A stretch of DNA of 64,000 nt from Polyangiaceae bacterium (GTDB lineage Bacteria > Myxococcota_A > Polyangia > Polyangiales > Polyangiaceae): NCBI GenBank assembly GCA_020849655.1, contig JADLFU010000005.1, positions 1-64,000 on the forward strand, written 5' to 3'. A program made the translations under genes and the position numbers. The notes beneath the pieces are model-generated. The model was not told the DNA's origin, ran no database searches, and saw nothing but the letters and a program-made list of their open reading frames with translations. Below, one piece after another: positions 43,302-55,182 of this stretch (position 1 is the stretch's first letter; every line of letters begins with the position of its first letter).

Positions 43302-44254
43302 AGGCCGAAGTCTCCTAGCAGGTCTGCCTCGGCGCTCGCGAGCGACAGGTACGCGAGGGCGAGCACCGCGCCGACGCCTAGCGTGAGCAGCCCGACACGC
43401 GGCGCGCCGGCGGCCCGCGCGGCGGACACCGCGCGCTCGACGAGCAGCCCGCCCGCGGCGAGCAGCAAGAACGGCCGCGGAGACAGCGCCGTATCGTACA
43501 GGTGGAGCACCAGCGCCGAGGAGGCCGCCACGAGCAGGAAGGTCAGCGCCCGCAGGCCTGGTCGCGCGGCCGAGCGGCCGGCGCGCGCGAGCCCCCACGC
43601 GCCCGCGACGCCGGTCACCGCGAGCACCGCGAGCGCGAGGTGCCGCAGGCGCGCGCGCCGATCGTCCCGATCGAAGCGCGCGGCGATCACCGGCGACAGC
43701 GCCCTGTGCGCGCGAGCGAGCGCGGCCGCCCCGGCGTGATCCCCGAGCGCCTGCTTCGACGCGACCGCGACCGAGAGCGCCGCGGCCCGTAGCACCACCG
43801 GCGCCCGCTCGTCCGAGAGCAGCTTCATCGCGGGTGGGAGGCCCTCGCCCGGGAGCCCGGCGCGCGGCGTGAGCCCCTCGGCCGTCAGGAGCCACGTCTC
43901 CTGCCGCACGAGCCCCGGTGGGAACGTCTCCGACAGCCGCAAGAGCGCGCGCAGCTCTCCGGGATCGGACGCGCGCGCGGGGTCGCGGCGCACGCGCAGC
44001 AACGCCGCGAGCGGCGCGTAGTCGCCCTCCCCTCGCGCCTCGAGATCGTCGAGCCGGGCGCGCGCGCGGAGCGCGAAGGACGCAGACGGGCGCGCGCGCA
44101 AGGCCGCGCGGTAGCCGTCGACCGCGCGCGACAGCTCGAGCCGCGCCTCGGCGTCGACCGCCGCCGCGAACTCGTCGTCGGCCGCGTCCGCGCGCGCCGC
44201 TGACGCGAGCGACGACGCGAAGGCGAGGATCAGCAGGGCGCGCGCGACGCGCAT
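43298..44254 (-). CDS. Exported helical-repeat protein with C-terminal membrane helices, first gene of radical SAM cluster
   Basis: A 318-residue protein. A Sec signal peptide (ALLILAFASSLASAARA) is followed by ~180 residues of Ala/Leu/Arg-rich helices that look TPR-like (FAAAVDAEARLELSRAVDGY). Four membrane helices then form the C-terminal third (for example ALTFLLVAASSALVLHLY and LLTLGVGAVLALAYLSLA). The layout, a periplasmic TPR-like part anchored by several helices, resembles BatE-type proteins without a clear family match. ATG 44254 is set by a -10 element seven bases upstream. It is the promoter-proximal gene of the coupled cluster. Confidence 0.72.
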   Translation of the reverse strand: MRVARALLILAFASSLASAARADAADDEFAAAVDAEARLELSRAVDGYRAALRARPSASFALRARARLDDLEARGEGDYAPLAALLRVRRDPARASDPGELRALLRLSETFPPGLVRQETWLLTAEGLTPRAGLPGEGLPPAMKLLSDERAPVVLRAAALSVAVASKQALGDHAGAAALARAHRALSPVIAARFDRDDRRARLRHLALAVLAVTGVAGAWGLARAGRSAARPGLRALTFLLVAASSALVLHLYDTALSPRPFLLLAAGGLLVERAVSAARAAGAPRVGLLTLGVGAVLALAYLSLASAEADLLGDFGL

Positions 44255-44261
44255 GCGCCTC

Positions 44262-44267
44262 ACCCTA
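44262..44267 (-). promoter_or_regulatory. -10 element TAGGGT of the radical SAM cluster
   Basis: TAGGGT is followed by seven bases and ATG 44254. It is the only promoter-like element seen for the five coupled genes down to 41264. Confidence 0.5.
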
Positions 44268-44332
44268 GCCGATGCGTCAGCCGGCCACGCGGGCACATCC
44301 GCCGGGGGCGCGTGGTAAGACGGGCGTCCGCC

Positions 44333-46106
44333 GTGCGACCTCGCCTCTCGCCGCTGCTCGCGCTCGCGCTGCCCGCAGGGATCGCGTCCTGCCAGGGGTG
44401 CGATCATAAAAAACCTTACGTCCCCTACACGATCGATCCCATCGCCTCCGCGCCGAGCGCCTCGGCGCAGGCGAGCCCGACGTCGAGCGTCGTCGTCGCG
44501 CCGGTCGCGAGCGGGCCGGGGCGGGCGCCGGGCGTGGCGGCTCCCCCGGGCGCGACCACGTGGAGCCTCGGCGGCCTCGTGCTCGCGGCGCCCCCCGGGC
44601 GCGTGTTCGTGGCGGGCGTCCCGTTCGACGGTGCGGCGCCGCAGGCGCTCGTGTTCGCGGCCGACGGCGCGGCGAGCGCAGGAGATCTGCTGCTCTACCG
44701 CGGCACGGGCGCCGAGCCGCTGCACGTCGGCAAGCTCCCGGACTGGTTCCCCGGCGGCGCGGGCTGCCAGCACCAGGCGCAGCTGTCGCGGATCGGGCGC
44801 GCGACGGCGTTCGTGGAGGTGGTCGCGCTCTGCAAGGCCGACGAGCCCCGACGTCCCCACCGCTGGGCGGCCGCGGTGTCCGTGGGCGAGCGGCCGCGGG
44901 TCGGCTTCGAGCTGCGGGCAGCGCAGATCCCCGACGGCGCGCGGCTCTCCATCGAGCCGGAGGCGAGCGATCGCGACGGCGACGGCGCGGACGATCTTGC
45001 GATCACGCTCGCACTCGACGGCATGCCGCTGCCGCTCGCACCGGGTGGAGGAGGGCGCGCGTCGATGACGCTGAAGCTCCTCGGGCGCGACGGCGCGTGG
45101 ACGCAGGAGCCCTCCGAGCCCGGCGCGTCGCTCGCCGCGCTCGCGCGCTGGGTCGCCGCGCAGGCGTCGAAGCGGGACAAGGCGGAGGACTCGCTCGCGC
45201 AGGCGACCCGGCTGCGCGTGCTGTCGGCGTGGGCGTGCGCGGAGGCGGGCGCGCCGCTCGTCACCACAGGCGACGGAGCGCCGCTCTCGTGCGGCGATCT
45301 CGGCGCGACGCTCGAAGACCTCCGCCTCGCCGAGACGCGCGCGCTCGCGGCCCTCGGGCGCGTGAGCGAGGCCGCGGCGGCGGCCGGCAGCATCCGCCGC
45401 GCGCGCGTCAAGTCGAAGCGAGCGTCCGAGGCAGACGCCGCCGTGCACGCGGCGGCCCCGCTCCGGCAGGTCAAGGCGCGGCCGCTGAAGGCGACGCCCG
45501 TGCCCTCCGAGGTAGCGCTCGCGCTCGCGTTCGAGCCGTCTGGCAAGCTGCTCGTCTCCACCGCGGGCGGCGTGGTGCGCGTGGATCCGTCGACCCTCGA
45601 GGAGAGCCCCGCGGCCGACGTCAGCGCGTGGAACCCCCGCGCCGAGCTCGCGGGCGCGCTGCGCGTGGCGGGCGGCGCAGACCCATGCAAGACGGAGCGC
45701 CTGCGCCTGCACGTGCGCGGCGAGGCGGGCGCGCTGCGCGAGCTCCTGTTGCCGCGGCTCGGGAGCAGCGCGCCGCTCTGCCCGCGCGAGCCGGGCGAGC
45801 GGGCAGCGCTCCTCGACCGCGACGCCGACGGGGCGACCGCGCTCCTGTTCGGCGAGCCTGCGCGCGTGTCCGCCGACGGCGAGCGCCTCGAGATGGTCGG
45901 CTGGCCGACGAGCCCCTCGAAGCCCGGCGCGACCCGCTCACCCGACGGTCACTGGACGGCGATCTCGCTCGACGACCGCGTGCTCGTGCGCGGCGACGGG
46001 CGCTGGGAGACGTGGCGCCCCTCGCCGTTCTTCACGCTGAACGCGTGCGTCGCCGCCGACGGCGCGAGGGCCGTCGCGTGCGCGCTCGACAAGGGCGCGG
46101 TGCTGC

Positions 46107-46117
<11 letters not shown>
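44333..46117 (+). CDS. Large lipoprotein of unknown function
   Basis: A 594-residue protein with a leader LSPLLALALPAGIASC ending in a lipobox-like IASC, so it is probably lipid-anchored. The first ~60 mature residues are low-complexity Ser/Ala/Pro. The remainder has beta-propeller-like repeats (LVLAAPPGRVFVAGVPFDGAA; LALAFEPSGKLLVSTAGGVV; WTAISLDDRVLVRGDGRW), an Asp-rich segment EASDRDGDGADD and a helical stretch around 250-360. I do not recognise a family. GTG 44333 is preferred over GTG 44312 because it starts the leader directly. It is divergent from the radical SAM cluster (78-bp spacer) and overlaps the convergent P-type ATPase gene by 11 bp. Confidence 0.68.
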
Positions 46118-48866
<2,749 letters not shown>

Positions 48867-48877
48867 CGAGGCCGCGG

Positions 48878-48883
48878 AGCATA
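48878..48883 (-). promoter_or_regulatory. -10 element TATGCT of the P-type ATPase gene
   Basis: TATGCT is followed by 11 bases and ATG 48866. It rules out the much longer upstream start. Confidence 0.45.
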
Positions 48884-49168
48884 CCACCGCGCACCGGAGA
48901 CGCCGGCTCGGCGGGACCGCGACACGGATGCCAGGGGTCCGGCCGTGGGCTGGTCGCCCAAGTGCTGTGAATTTCAGCACGGCACGCGGCGTGCCTGTGC
49001 TCGTGCGTTCGCTTGCTTGGCCTCGCTTCAACCGACGAGCCGTCGGCTTTCTTTCCTCGCTTAGTCGCTTTTTTCGCTCCGGATTCGTTCCCTTCCGCTT
49101 CGCCGAGCCTGACCACATGAGACGGTGCCCGCTCCCCGGCGGCGCCGTCTCGGTGGTTTGTGTGGCGG
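48884..49168 (+). other. Structured, lower-GC intergenic region (possible small RNA)
   Basis: This stretch lies between divergent genes and has no convincing ORF. It contains GTGCTG (48962-48967) and CAGCAC (48975-48980), which can pair. The same CAGCAC can instead pair downstream in a longer hairpin (48976-49001, AGCACGGCACGC with GCGTGCC-T-GTGCT). A hairpin CCGAC/GTCGG (49032-49046) followed by a T-rich tract comes next. The 49000-49110 part is pyrimidine-rich with repeated CGCTT words, unlike its surroundings. Two mutually exclusive hairpins before a terminator-like element suggest a short plus-strand RNA, but no promoter for it is obvious. Confidence 0.35.
49032..49060 (+). terminator. 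Hairpin plus T-rich tract in a divergent intergenic region
   Basis: CCGAC-GAGCC-GTCGG followed by CTTTCTTTCC is the most conventional intrinsic terminator shape in the window. No plus-strand gene precedes it, so it would end an unannotated transcript. Confidence 0.4.
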
Positions 49169-49197
49169 TTGTGGTGATCGGGGCGCGCTGGTAGCGT
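49169..49197 (+). promoter_or_regulatory. Promoter TTGTGG-N17-TAGCGT of the kinase gene at 49208
   Basis: A -35-like TTGTGG (49169-49174) and TAGCGT (49192-49197) are spaced 17 bp, and ATG 49208 follows ten bases later. It is the best -35/-10 pair seen in the window. Confidence 0.6.
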
Positions 49198-49207
49198 CGG
49201 CCTCCGC

Positions 49208-50257
49208 ATGCGCGCCCCGGACCCGTACATCGGACGCGAGATCGCCCAGGGCAAGTACCAGATCGTCCAGAAGATCGGGTCGGGCGGCATGGGGGCGGTC
49301 TACAAGGCCACGCAGCCGAACATCGGGCGCATGGTCGCGGTCAAGATCCTCCACGCGAAGCTCGTCTCGCGGAAGGATCTGGTCGAGCGCTTCTCGCGCG
49401 AGGCGAAGGCGCTCGCGCACCTCTCGCACCCCAACACGGTGCGGGTGTTCGACGACGGCATGCTCGAGGACGGCTCGCTCTACATCGTGATGGAGCACCT
49501 CGAGGGCAAGAACCTCAACCAGACCATCCGCCAGAAGGGCCCGATGCCGGCGGAGCGCGCGCTGCCGATGATGGTGCAGGTCTGCGGCGCGCTCGAGGAG
49601 GCGCACCGCGCGGGGATCGTGCACCGCGATCTGAAGCCCGAGAACATCTTCCTCTGCAACCAGGGCGGGATCGTCGATTTCCCGAAGGTGCTCGACTTCG
49701 GCCTGGCGAAGGTGACCGACAAGGAGATGCGCCCGGGCGCCGTGGCGCTCACGCAGGAGGGCATGATCTTCGGGACGCCCGAGTTCATGTCGCCCGAGCA
49801 GGCGCAGGGCAAGCTGCTCGACGCGCGCAGCGATCTCTACTCGCTGGCGATGATCCTCTACGAGGCGCTGACGGGGAAGCTCCCGTTCGACGCGGCGCGC
49901 CCGATGGAGTTCATCCAGCACCAGGTGATGACCCCGCCGCTGCACCTCGACGCGCGGGTGCCGGGGCGCACGTTCGCGCCCGGCCTCGGCGACGTCATCG
50001 CGAGGGCGATCGCGAAGGATCCCGACGATCGCTACCAGTCAGCGGCGGAGTTCGCCGCCGCGCTCGCCGAGCACGCCGCGGGCGGGACCCCGGCGCCGCC
50101 GCCCTCGCGGCCGATCCCGTCCACGCCGACGGTCGCGCCGCCCTCAGCGCCTCCTCGGCCCGTCGTCCCGCTCGGCACCATCATCGGCGTCGCGGTCGCG
50201 TGCCTCGTCGTGGGCGCCGCGGTCGCGGTCGGCGTGATGCTCGCGTTGAAGGGCTGA
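49208..50257 (+). CDS. Tail-anchored Ser/Thr protein kinase
   Basis: A 349-residue kinase. Residues ~17-280: GSGGMGAVYKA, VAVKILHAKL, HRDLKPENIF, LDFGLAKV, GTPEFMSPEQ and DLYSLAMILYE, all catalytic residues present. A Pro-rich linker (~290-320) leads to a single C-terminal helix (GTIIGVAVACLVVGAAVAVGV) ending three residues later, so the kinase domain is cytoplasmic and there is no sensor domain outside. It is convergent with a TPR protein gene: the two stop codons abut as TGATCA at 50255-50260. Confidence 0.92.
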   Translation: MRAPDPYIGREIAQGKYQIVQKIGSGGMGAVYKATQPNIGRMVAVKILHAKLVSRKDLVERFSREAKALAHLSHPNTVRVFDDGMLEDGSLYIVMEHLEGKNLNQTIRQKGPMPAERALPMMVQVCGALEEAHRAGIVHRDLKPENIFLCNQGGIVDFPKVLDFGLAKVTDKEMRPGAVALTQEGMIFGTPEFMSPEQAQGKLLDARSDLYSLAMILYEALTGKLPFDAARPMEFIQHQVMTPPLHLDARVPGRTFAPGLGDVIARAIAKDPDDRYQSAAEFAAALAEHAAGGTPAPPPSRPIPSTPTVAPPSAPPRPVVPLGTIIGVAVACLVVGAAVAVGVMLALKG

Positions 50258-51781
50258 TCAGGCCTCGTCGGGACCGGGCGGAGGGGGCGGCGCGGCCGAG
50301 GGCGGCGCGCGCCTGCCGCCCAGCGCGAGCGCCGCGCAGACGACGAGCGCGGCGACGCCGACCGCCGCGGCCCCCACGTACCGAGCGCGCGAGGTCGGAA
50401 GCGCGGCCGGGTTGGACTCGAGCCGCGAGAGCGTCGCCTTGGCGCGGGCGTTGTCGGGATCGAGCGACACGGCGCGCTGGAGGATGGCGAGATCGACGAC
50501 CCCCGACTCCGCGAGCGCCTCGCCCTCGAGCGTGAGCGCGAGGCTCTCCATGGGCTTCGCGAGCGGCCCCGCGGCGTCGAGGCGCGAGGCCTTGCGGGCG
50601 AGCACGACGGCGCGCGCGCGGTCCTTGTCGGCGAGGTCGCGGGCGAGCCCCGCGTACGCGGGCACCATCTCGCCGCGCCGATCGAACCCGGGGAACCGCG
50701 CGAGCACGGCGTCGAACGATCGCGTCGCCACGTCGAGGTGCTTGTCCTTCAGCGCGGCCATGCCCTCGTCGAACGTCGAGACGATCTCCTCGAGGCGCGC
50801 GCGATCCTGCGCCTCGAACAGCTCGTGCGCGAGCTTGTCCCACGTCGACCCCGGAGGCGGGCGCTTGCCGATGGTCGCCTCGTACGCCTCGCGCAGCTGC
50901 CACAGCGCCGCGTCGCCGAAGCTGGAGACGGCCTCGCGCGCGGCGTCGCGGATGACCACGCGGTCGGAGCCGGTGAAGCTGACGATCATGCGCAGCGCCT
51001 CGACCTCCTTCGCGCGGCCGTACGCGCGGATGACGTCGGCGACGACGTCCGGATCGGCGATCTGCACGGCCTCGCCGGGGATGGCGCGGCCGAGGGCGTC
51101 GAGCGCGCGCGCGGCCCAGCGCCGCACCTTCTCGACGTCGTGCTTGCGGGCCTCGGTGAGCGCCGGCACCGCCTTGTCGCCGAGCCGCGCGACGAGCTGC
51201 TGCGCGTCGATGCGGAAGAGATCCCCGAAGTAGAAGTAGACGTTCACGATCTCGCGCGCGGCGGGCGTCGTGCCGAGATCGACGAGCGCGCGCCCGATGG
51301 CGAGCACCGCGACCGTGTCCTTGAAGGCCTGGTCGCTCGGGCGCGGCTTCGCCATCACGAGCGTGAGCCAGTCGTTCTGGTGGGCGGCGGCCTGGCGCTC
51401 CTTCTCGCGCTCGGCCTTGTCCTTCTTCTCGTGCTTCTTGTGCTTGTCGTCCTTCACGCGGCCCTTGCGGGCCTCCTCGATGATCGCCGCCGCCTGCTCG
51501 CGCGCGAGCGACTTGCGCAGCTCCGCGAGCCGCCGCGCCATCGCAGGCAGGAGCGCCGCGCCGCCCTCGCGCAGCCGCGCCTGGCCGGCGTCGACCTTGC
51601 CGCCCACGATCTCCGCGAGGGCCTTGTCGAGCTCGGTCGTCTGCGCGGCCTCGGGCGCGGGCAGCGCGGTGGACGCGAGGCGCGGCAGGCCCGCGCGAGG
51701 CGCCGCGGCCGGCGCCGTCACGAGAGAGAGCGTCCCGAGAGAGAGCGCGGACGCGACGAGGAGCACGCGGACCTGGCGCAC
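50258..51781 (-). CDS. Exported TPR/helical-repeat protein with C-terminal membrane helix
   Basis: A 507-residue protein. A signal peptide (VRVLLVASALSLGTLSLVTAPAAA) is followed by a helical region with a highly charged coiled-coil-like segment (KDDKHKKHEKKDKAEREKER, ~residues 125-145), HEAT-like repeats (ARKHDVEKVRRWAARALDAL) and TPR-like repeats toward the C-terminus (LQRAVSLDPDNARAKATL). One membrane helix (YVGAAAVGVAALVVCAALALG) and a Pro-rich tail end it. No family is recognised. GTG 51781 places the signal peptide at the N-terminus; the 35 extra residues of the longer frame are Arg-rich. Confidence 0.7.
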   Translation of the reverse strand: MRQVRVLLVASALSLGTLSLVTAPAAAPRAGLPRLASTALPAPEAAQTTELDKALAEIVGGKVDAGQARLREGGAALLPAMARRLAELRKSLAREQAAAIIEEARKGRVKDDKHKKHEKKDKAEREKERQAAAHQNDWLTLVMAKPRPSDQAFKDTVAVLAIGRALVDLGTTPAAREIVNVYFYFGDLFRIDAQQLVARLGDKAVPALTEARKHDVEKVRRWAARALDALGRAIPGEAVQIADPDVVADVIRAYGRAKEVEALRMIVSFTGSDRVVIRDAAREAVSSFGDAALWQLREAYEATIGKRPPPGSTWDKLAHELFEAQDRARLEEIVSTFDEGMAALKDKHLDVATRSFDAVLARFPGFDRRGEMVPAYAGLARDLADKDRARAVVLARKASRLDAAGPLAKPMESLALTLEGEALAESGVVDLAILQRAVSLDPDNARAKATLSRLESNPAALPTSRARYVGAAAVGVAALVVCAALALGGRRAPPSAAPPPPPGPDEA

Positions 51782-51900
51782 CGCGCGCGGTGTAGCAGAT
51801 GCGCGCCGACGCGCGCGCCGCAGAAATCCGACGCGACACGCGCCCGAAACGATCGCGAAAAGAACGCTTGGCACGGTGCGTCGCAAGGAGACTCAGACTC

Positions 51901-53305
51901 ATGCCCGAGATCAATTCAGGCGACACCGCGTGGTTGCTCGTGTCGACGGCCCTCGTGATGTTGATGACGCCCGGCCTCGCGCTCTTCTACGGCGGCATGG
52001 TGCAGGGGAAGAACGTGCTCTCGACGTTCATGCACAGCTTCTTCGCGCTCGGCCTCGTGACCCTGCAGTGGGTGGTCATCGGCTACTCGCTGTCGTTCGG
52101 CAAGACGCACGGCGGCTTCATCGGCGGCGTCGACTTCGCCTTCCTCAACGGGGTCGGCGTCGACGGCAACGGCAAGACGGTGCCTCACCTCTTGTTCATG
52201 ATGTACCAGGGGATGTTCGCGATCATCACGCCGGCCCTGATCTCGGGCGCGTTCGCCGAGCGGATGAAGTTCTCCGCGTACGCGCTCTTCACGCTGCTGT
52301 GGGCGACCCTGGTCTACAACCCCATCGCGCACTGGGTCTGGGGCGACGGCGGGTGGCTCGCGAAGCTCGGCGCCCTCGATTTCGCGGGCGGCACGGTCGT
52401 GCACGCGTCGAGCGGCGTCTCGGCGCGGGTGGTCGCGATCGTGCTCGGCAAGCGCGCGGGCTACCCCGCCGTCCGTCACCCCCCGCACAACCTGACGATG
52501 ACGGTGCTCGGCGCGGGCATCCTGTGGTTCGGGTGGTTCGGGTTCAACGCGGGCTCCGCGCTGAAGGCCGACGGCACCGCGACGTACGCGTTCGTCAACA
52601 CGCAGGTCGCGGCGGCGGCGGGCGCGGTCGTGTGGGCGCTCATCGAGCTCAAGCTGCACGGCAAGGCGACGATGCTCGGCGTCGCGTCGGGCCTCGTGGC
52701 GGGGCTCGTGTGCATCACGCCGGGCGCCGGGTTCGTCGCGCCGATGGGCGCGATGGCGATCGGCGCGCTCGCGGCCGGGTGCTGCTTCGCGGGCGTGATG
52801 CTGAAGGGCAAGCTCGGCTACGACGACTCGCTCGACGCGTTCGGCGTCCACGGCGTCGGCGGCATCGCGGGCGCCATCATGACGGGCGTGTTCGCGACGA
52901 AGGCGCTGACCCCCGACCACGCGGGCGGCCTCTTCTCGGGCAACGCGAAGCTGGTGGGCATCCAGGCGATCGGCGTGCTGGTCTCGGCCGCGTACGCGGC
53001 CATCGTCACGCTCGTCATCCTGAAGGTCGTCGGCGCCGTCGTCGGGCTGCGCGTCGAGAAGAACGACGAGCTCGAGGGGCTCGACGCCACCCTGCACGGC
53101 GAGAGCGGGTACGTCCTCGGCTCGAACAACGCGCACGCCGCGCGCGCGGACGAGGAGGGCGACCTGCCCGAGCCCGCGCGGGTCGCCGGCCCGGCCGCGA
53201 CCACGTTACCCGGCTCCACGCGAGCGCGCCCCAGCGGCCGCGATCCCGGGGGATCGCGGCCGCCCGCGTCTGTGCCCCGGGTGGCGCGCCCGGCCCGCGA
53301 TCTGA
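51901..53305 (+). CDS. amt: Ammonium transporter (Amt family), 3' end unresolved
   Basis: Integral membrane ammonium channel/transporter. From ATG 51901 (AAGGAG at 51885-51890) the frame shows the Amt core: SGDTAWLLVSTALVMLMTPGLALFYGG, MMYQGMFAIITPALISGAFAER, WVWGDGGWLAKLGALDFAGG, FGWFGFNAGSAL and FGVHGVGGIAGAIMTGVF with the pore His, and the conserved C-terminal ELEGLDATLHGESGY near residue 400. No glnK/PII gene is adjacent. The frame then has no stop of its own: it stays open to 54711, 1.4 kb inside the next gene. I end the feature at the nearest stop in another frame. A small indel near 53190-53230 (real or an assembly error) is the simplest explanation, since a strong hairpin at 53234 marks the expected gene end. 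Confidence 0.82.
53234..53263 (+). terminator. Strong GC hairpin after amt
   Basis: GCGGCCGCGATCCC and GGGATCGCGGCCGC are perfectly complementary over 14 bp with a minimal GG loop, the most stable hairpin seen here. It lacks a T-run. It sits just where the amt coding sequence should have ended. Confidence 0.55.
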
Positions 53306-53307
53306 GG

Positions 53308-53313
53308 TACCCT
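53308..53313 (+). promoter_or_regulatory. -10 element TACCCT of the Omp85-type gene
   Basis: TACCCT is followed by seven bases and GTG 53321, giving independent transcription downstream of the amt hairpin. Confidence 0.5.
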
Positions 53314-53320
53314 GCGCCGC

Positions 53321-55138
53321 GTGAGAGGCGGCCGGATCGCAGCGGTGCTCGCGCTGTGCCTGCCGGCGTCCACGGCGCGCGCGGACAAGCGCCCCCGCGC
53401 CCCGAAGTCGACGACCCACGACTACTCGAAGTACGAGACCCAGGCGATCAAGGGCGCGCTGTCGTCCGTGGGGCGCGAGGCCGATCCGGCCCCGGAGGGG
53501 AAGATCATCGAGGGCGTCGACATCGTGCGGCTCCAGTCGATCGAGCCCCGCGATCCGGCGCCCGAGGCGCTCAACCTCTTCCACGTCCTGTCGCAGGAGA
53601 AGGTGATCGCGCGGGAGCTGCTGCTGCGGGTCGGGGATCCGTACCGGAAGATCATCGCCGACGAGACGGCCCGGAACCTCCGCCTGCGCTCGCAGCTGTC
53701 GCTCGTGGTCGTGATGCCCGTGCGCGGCAGCGCACACGACCGCGTGCGGGTGCTCGTCATCACGAAGGACGTCTGGAGCCTGCGCGTCTCCTGGGACATC
53801 CAGTACACGAAGGACGGGGTGCGTCGCCTCGTCCTGTCGCCGAGCGAGACGAACGTCGCCGGGCTGCACCACACCGCCCGCGCGCGCTACGTGTGGCAGC
53901 CGGAGACCAACACGTTCGGCGCGCGGTACACGGTGCCGCGCCTCCTCGGCTCACGCGTGCAGATCATCGCCGACGCGAGCACGATCTTCGAGCGCGCGAC
54001 CGGCCAGCCCGAGGGCACCGTGCTCGAGCTGGTCGTGCAGAAGCCGCTCTGGTCGACGCAGACGCCGTGGGCGTGGGCGGCGCTCGGCGCGTACACGAAC
54101 GAGGTCTTCCGCAGCTACCGCAACGCGGCGCTCGACACGTTCGAGGGCATCCCGTTCCGCTACCGTCGCGTGCGCTCGGCGGGCGTGCTCAGCGCGACGC
54201 GCTCGTTCGGGTGGGAGCTGAAGCACGACGTCACCTTCGGCGTCGAGGGCTCGCGGCGCGCGGCGCACCCGGGAGATCTCTCGGAGTACGCGCCGGAGTC
54301 GGTGAAGCGGTTCGTCAACACGAAGATCCCGCGCGACGACGCGCGCCTCTATCCGTTCGTCGAGGTGCGCGCCTACACGACCGATTTCCTCCGCACGATC
54401 GACCTCGAGACGCTGAGCCTGCAGGAGGATCTCCGGCTCGGCCACGACGTCTCCGCGAAGGCGTACCCGGTGAGCGAGTCGCTCGGCTCGTCCCGGACGT
54501 ACCTCGGGCTCGAGGGGCGCGCGCAGATGACCGTCGCGCTCGGCGACGGCTACGTGCGGGGCAACGTCACTTCGAAGACGGAGCACGCCGAGGGCAGCGT
54601 CCCGAACGGCCTCGTCGGCACCTCGCTGCGCGTGATGACGCCGCGCCTCGGGCTCGGGCGGATCGTGTTCGACACGGTGGCGATGAACCGCTACCGCAAC
54701 TCGCTGCGTGACACGTCGTTCCTCGGCGGAGACAGCGGCCTGCGCGGGTACCCGGCCAACGCCTTCTCGGGCGCGAACCTCGTCCGGATGAACCTCGAGC
54801 TGCGCACGCGGCCCGCGCACGTCTACACGGTGCAGGTGGGCGGGGTGCTCTTCTTCGACGCGGGCGGGGCGTTCGACAGGTTCGAGGCGCCCGACGGCTC
54901 CTGTGTCGCGTCAGGCCGGGAGGGCAGCCAGCTCGTGTGCCGCAAGATCAACCAGGCGGCGGGGGGCGGGCTGCGCATCCTGTTCCCTCAGCTCGACCGC
55001 GCGGTGTTTCGCATCGATCTAGGCGTGCCGCTCGAGCCCTATGGCAGGCCGGGCGGCGTCGCGCCCTTCCAGCTCTTCGTCGCGTTCGGCCAGGCCTTCC
55101 CGGTGCAGACCGTCGCGCCGTCGCAGCCCGTCCCGTGA
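53321..55138 (+). CDS. Omp85/BamA-TamA-type outer-membrane barrel protein
   Basis: A 605-residue protein with a signal peptide (RIAAVLALCLPASTARA). Residues ~60-170 contain POTRA-like elements (VDIVRLQSI, LLRVGDPYRKIIADETARNLR, DRVRVLVITKDVWSLR). The rest is rich in alternating beta strands and ends with the barrel motif FLGGDSGLRGYPANAF, the Omp85 signature loop (VRGF/LRGY), and AVFRIDLGVPL followed by a final strand. One or two POTRA repeats make it shorter than BamA, closer to TamA/patatin-linked forms. It probably inserts or exports proteins at the outer membrane. Start GTG 53321. Confidence 0.82.
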   Translation: MRGGRIAAVLALCLPASTARADKRPRAPKSTTHDYSKYETQAIKGALSSVGREADPAPEGKIIEGVDIVRLQSIEPRDPAPEALNLFHVLSQEKVIARELLLRVGDPYRKIIADETARNLRLRSQLSLVVVMPVRGSAHDRVRVLVITKDVWSLRVSWDIQYTKDGVRRLVLSPSETNVAGLHHTARARYVWQPETNTFGARYTVPRLLGSRVQIIADASTIFERATGQPEGTVLELVVQKPLWSTQTPWAWAALGAYTNEVFRSYRNAALDTFEGIPFRYRRVRSAGVLSATRSFGWELKHDVTFGVEGSRRAAHPGDLSEYAPESVKRFVNTKIPRDDARLYPFVEVRAYTTDFLRTIDLETLSLQEDLRLGHDVSAKAYPVSESLGSSRTYLGLEGRAQMTVALGDGYVRGNVTSKTEHAEGSVPNGLVGTSLRVMTPRLGLGRIVFDTVAMNRYRNSLRDTSFLGGDSGLRGYPANAFSGANLVRMNLELRTRPAHVYTVQVGGVLFFDAGGAFDRFEAPDGSCVASGREGSQLVCRKINQAAGGGLRILFPQLDRAVFRIDLGVPLEPYGRPGGVAPFQLFVAFGQAFPVQTVAPSQPVP

Positions 55139-55182
55139 CCGGCGCCCTTGCGCGCGCGAGGGCGATCGGGGACAACGCGAGG

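Noticed and set aside
48867-49118. N-terminal extension of the P-type ATPase
   Set aside because: It codes a Lys/Arg-rich stretch in the structured intergenic DNA with no family similarity, and a -10 element sits just before ATG 48866.
51868-51885. Sigma54-like sequence TTGGCACGGTGCGTCGCA upstream of amt
   Set aside because: Spacing between GG and GC is one base too long, and the predicted start would lie after the Shine-Dalgarno. Tempting because amt genes are often NtrC-controlled.
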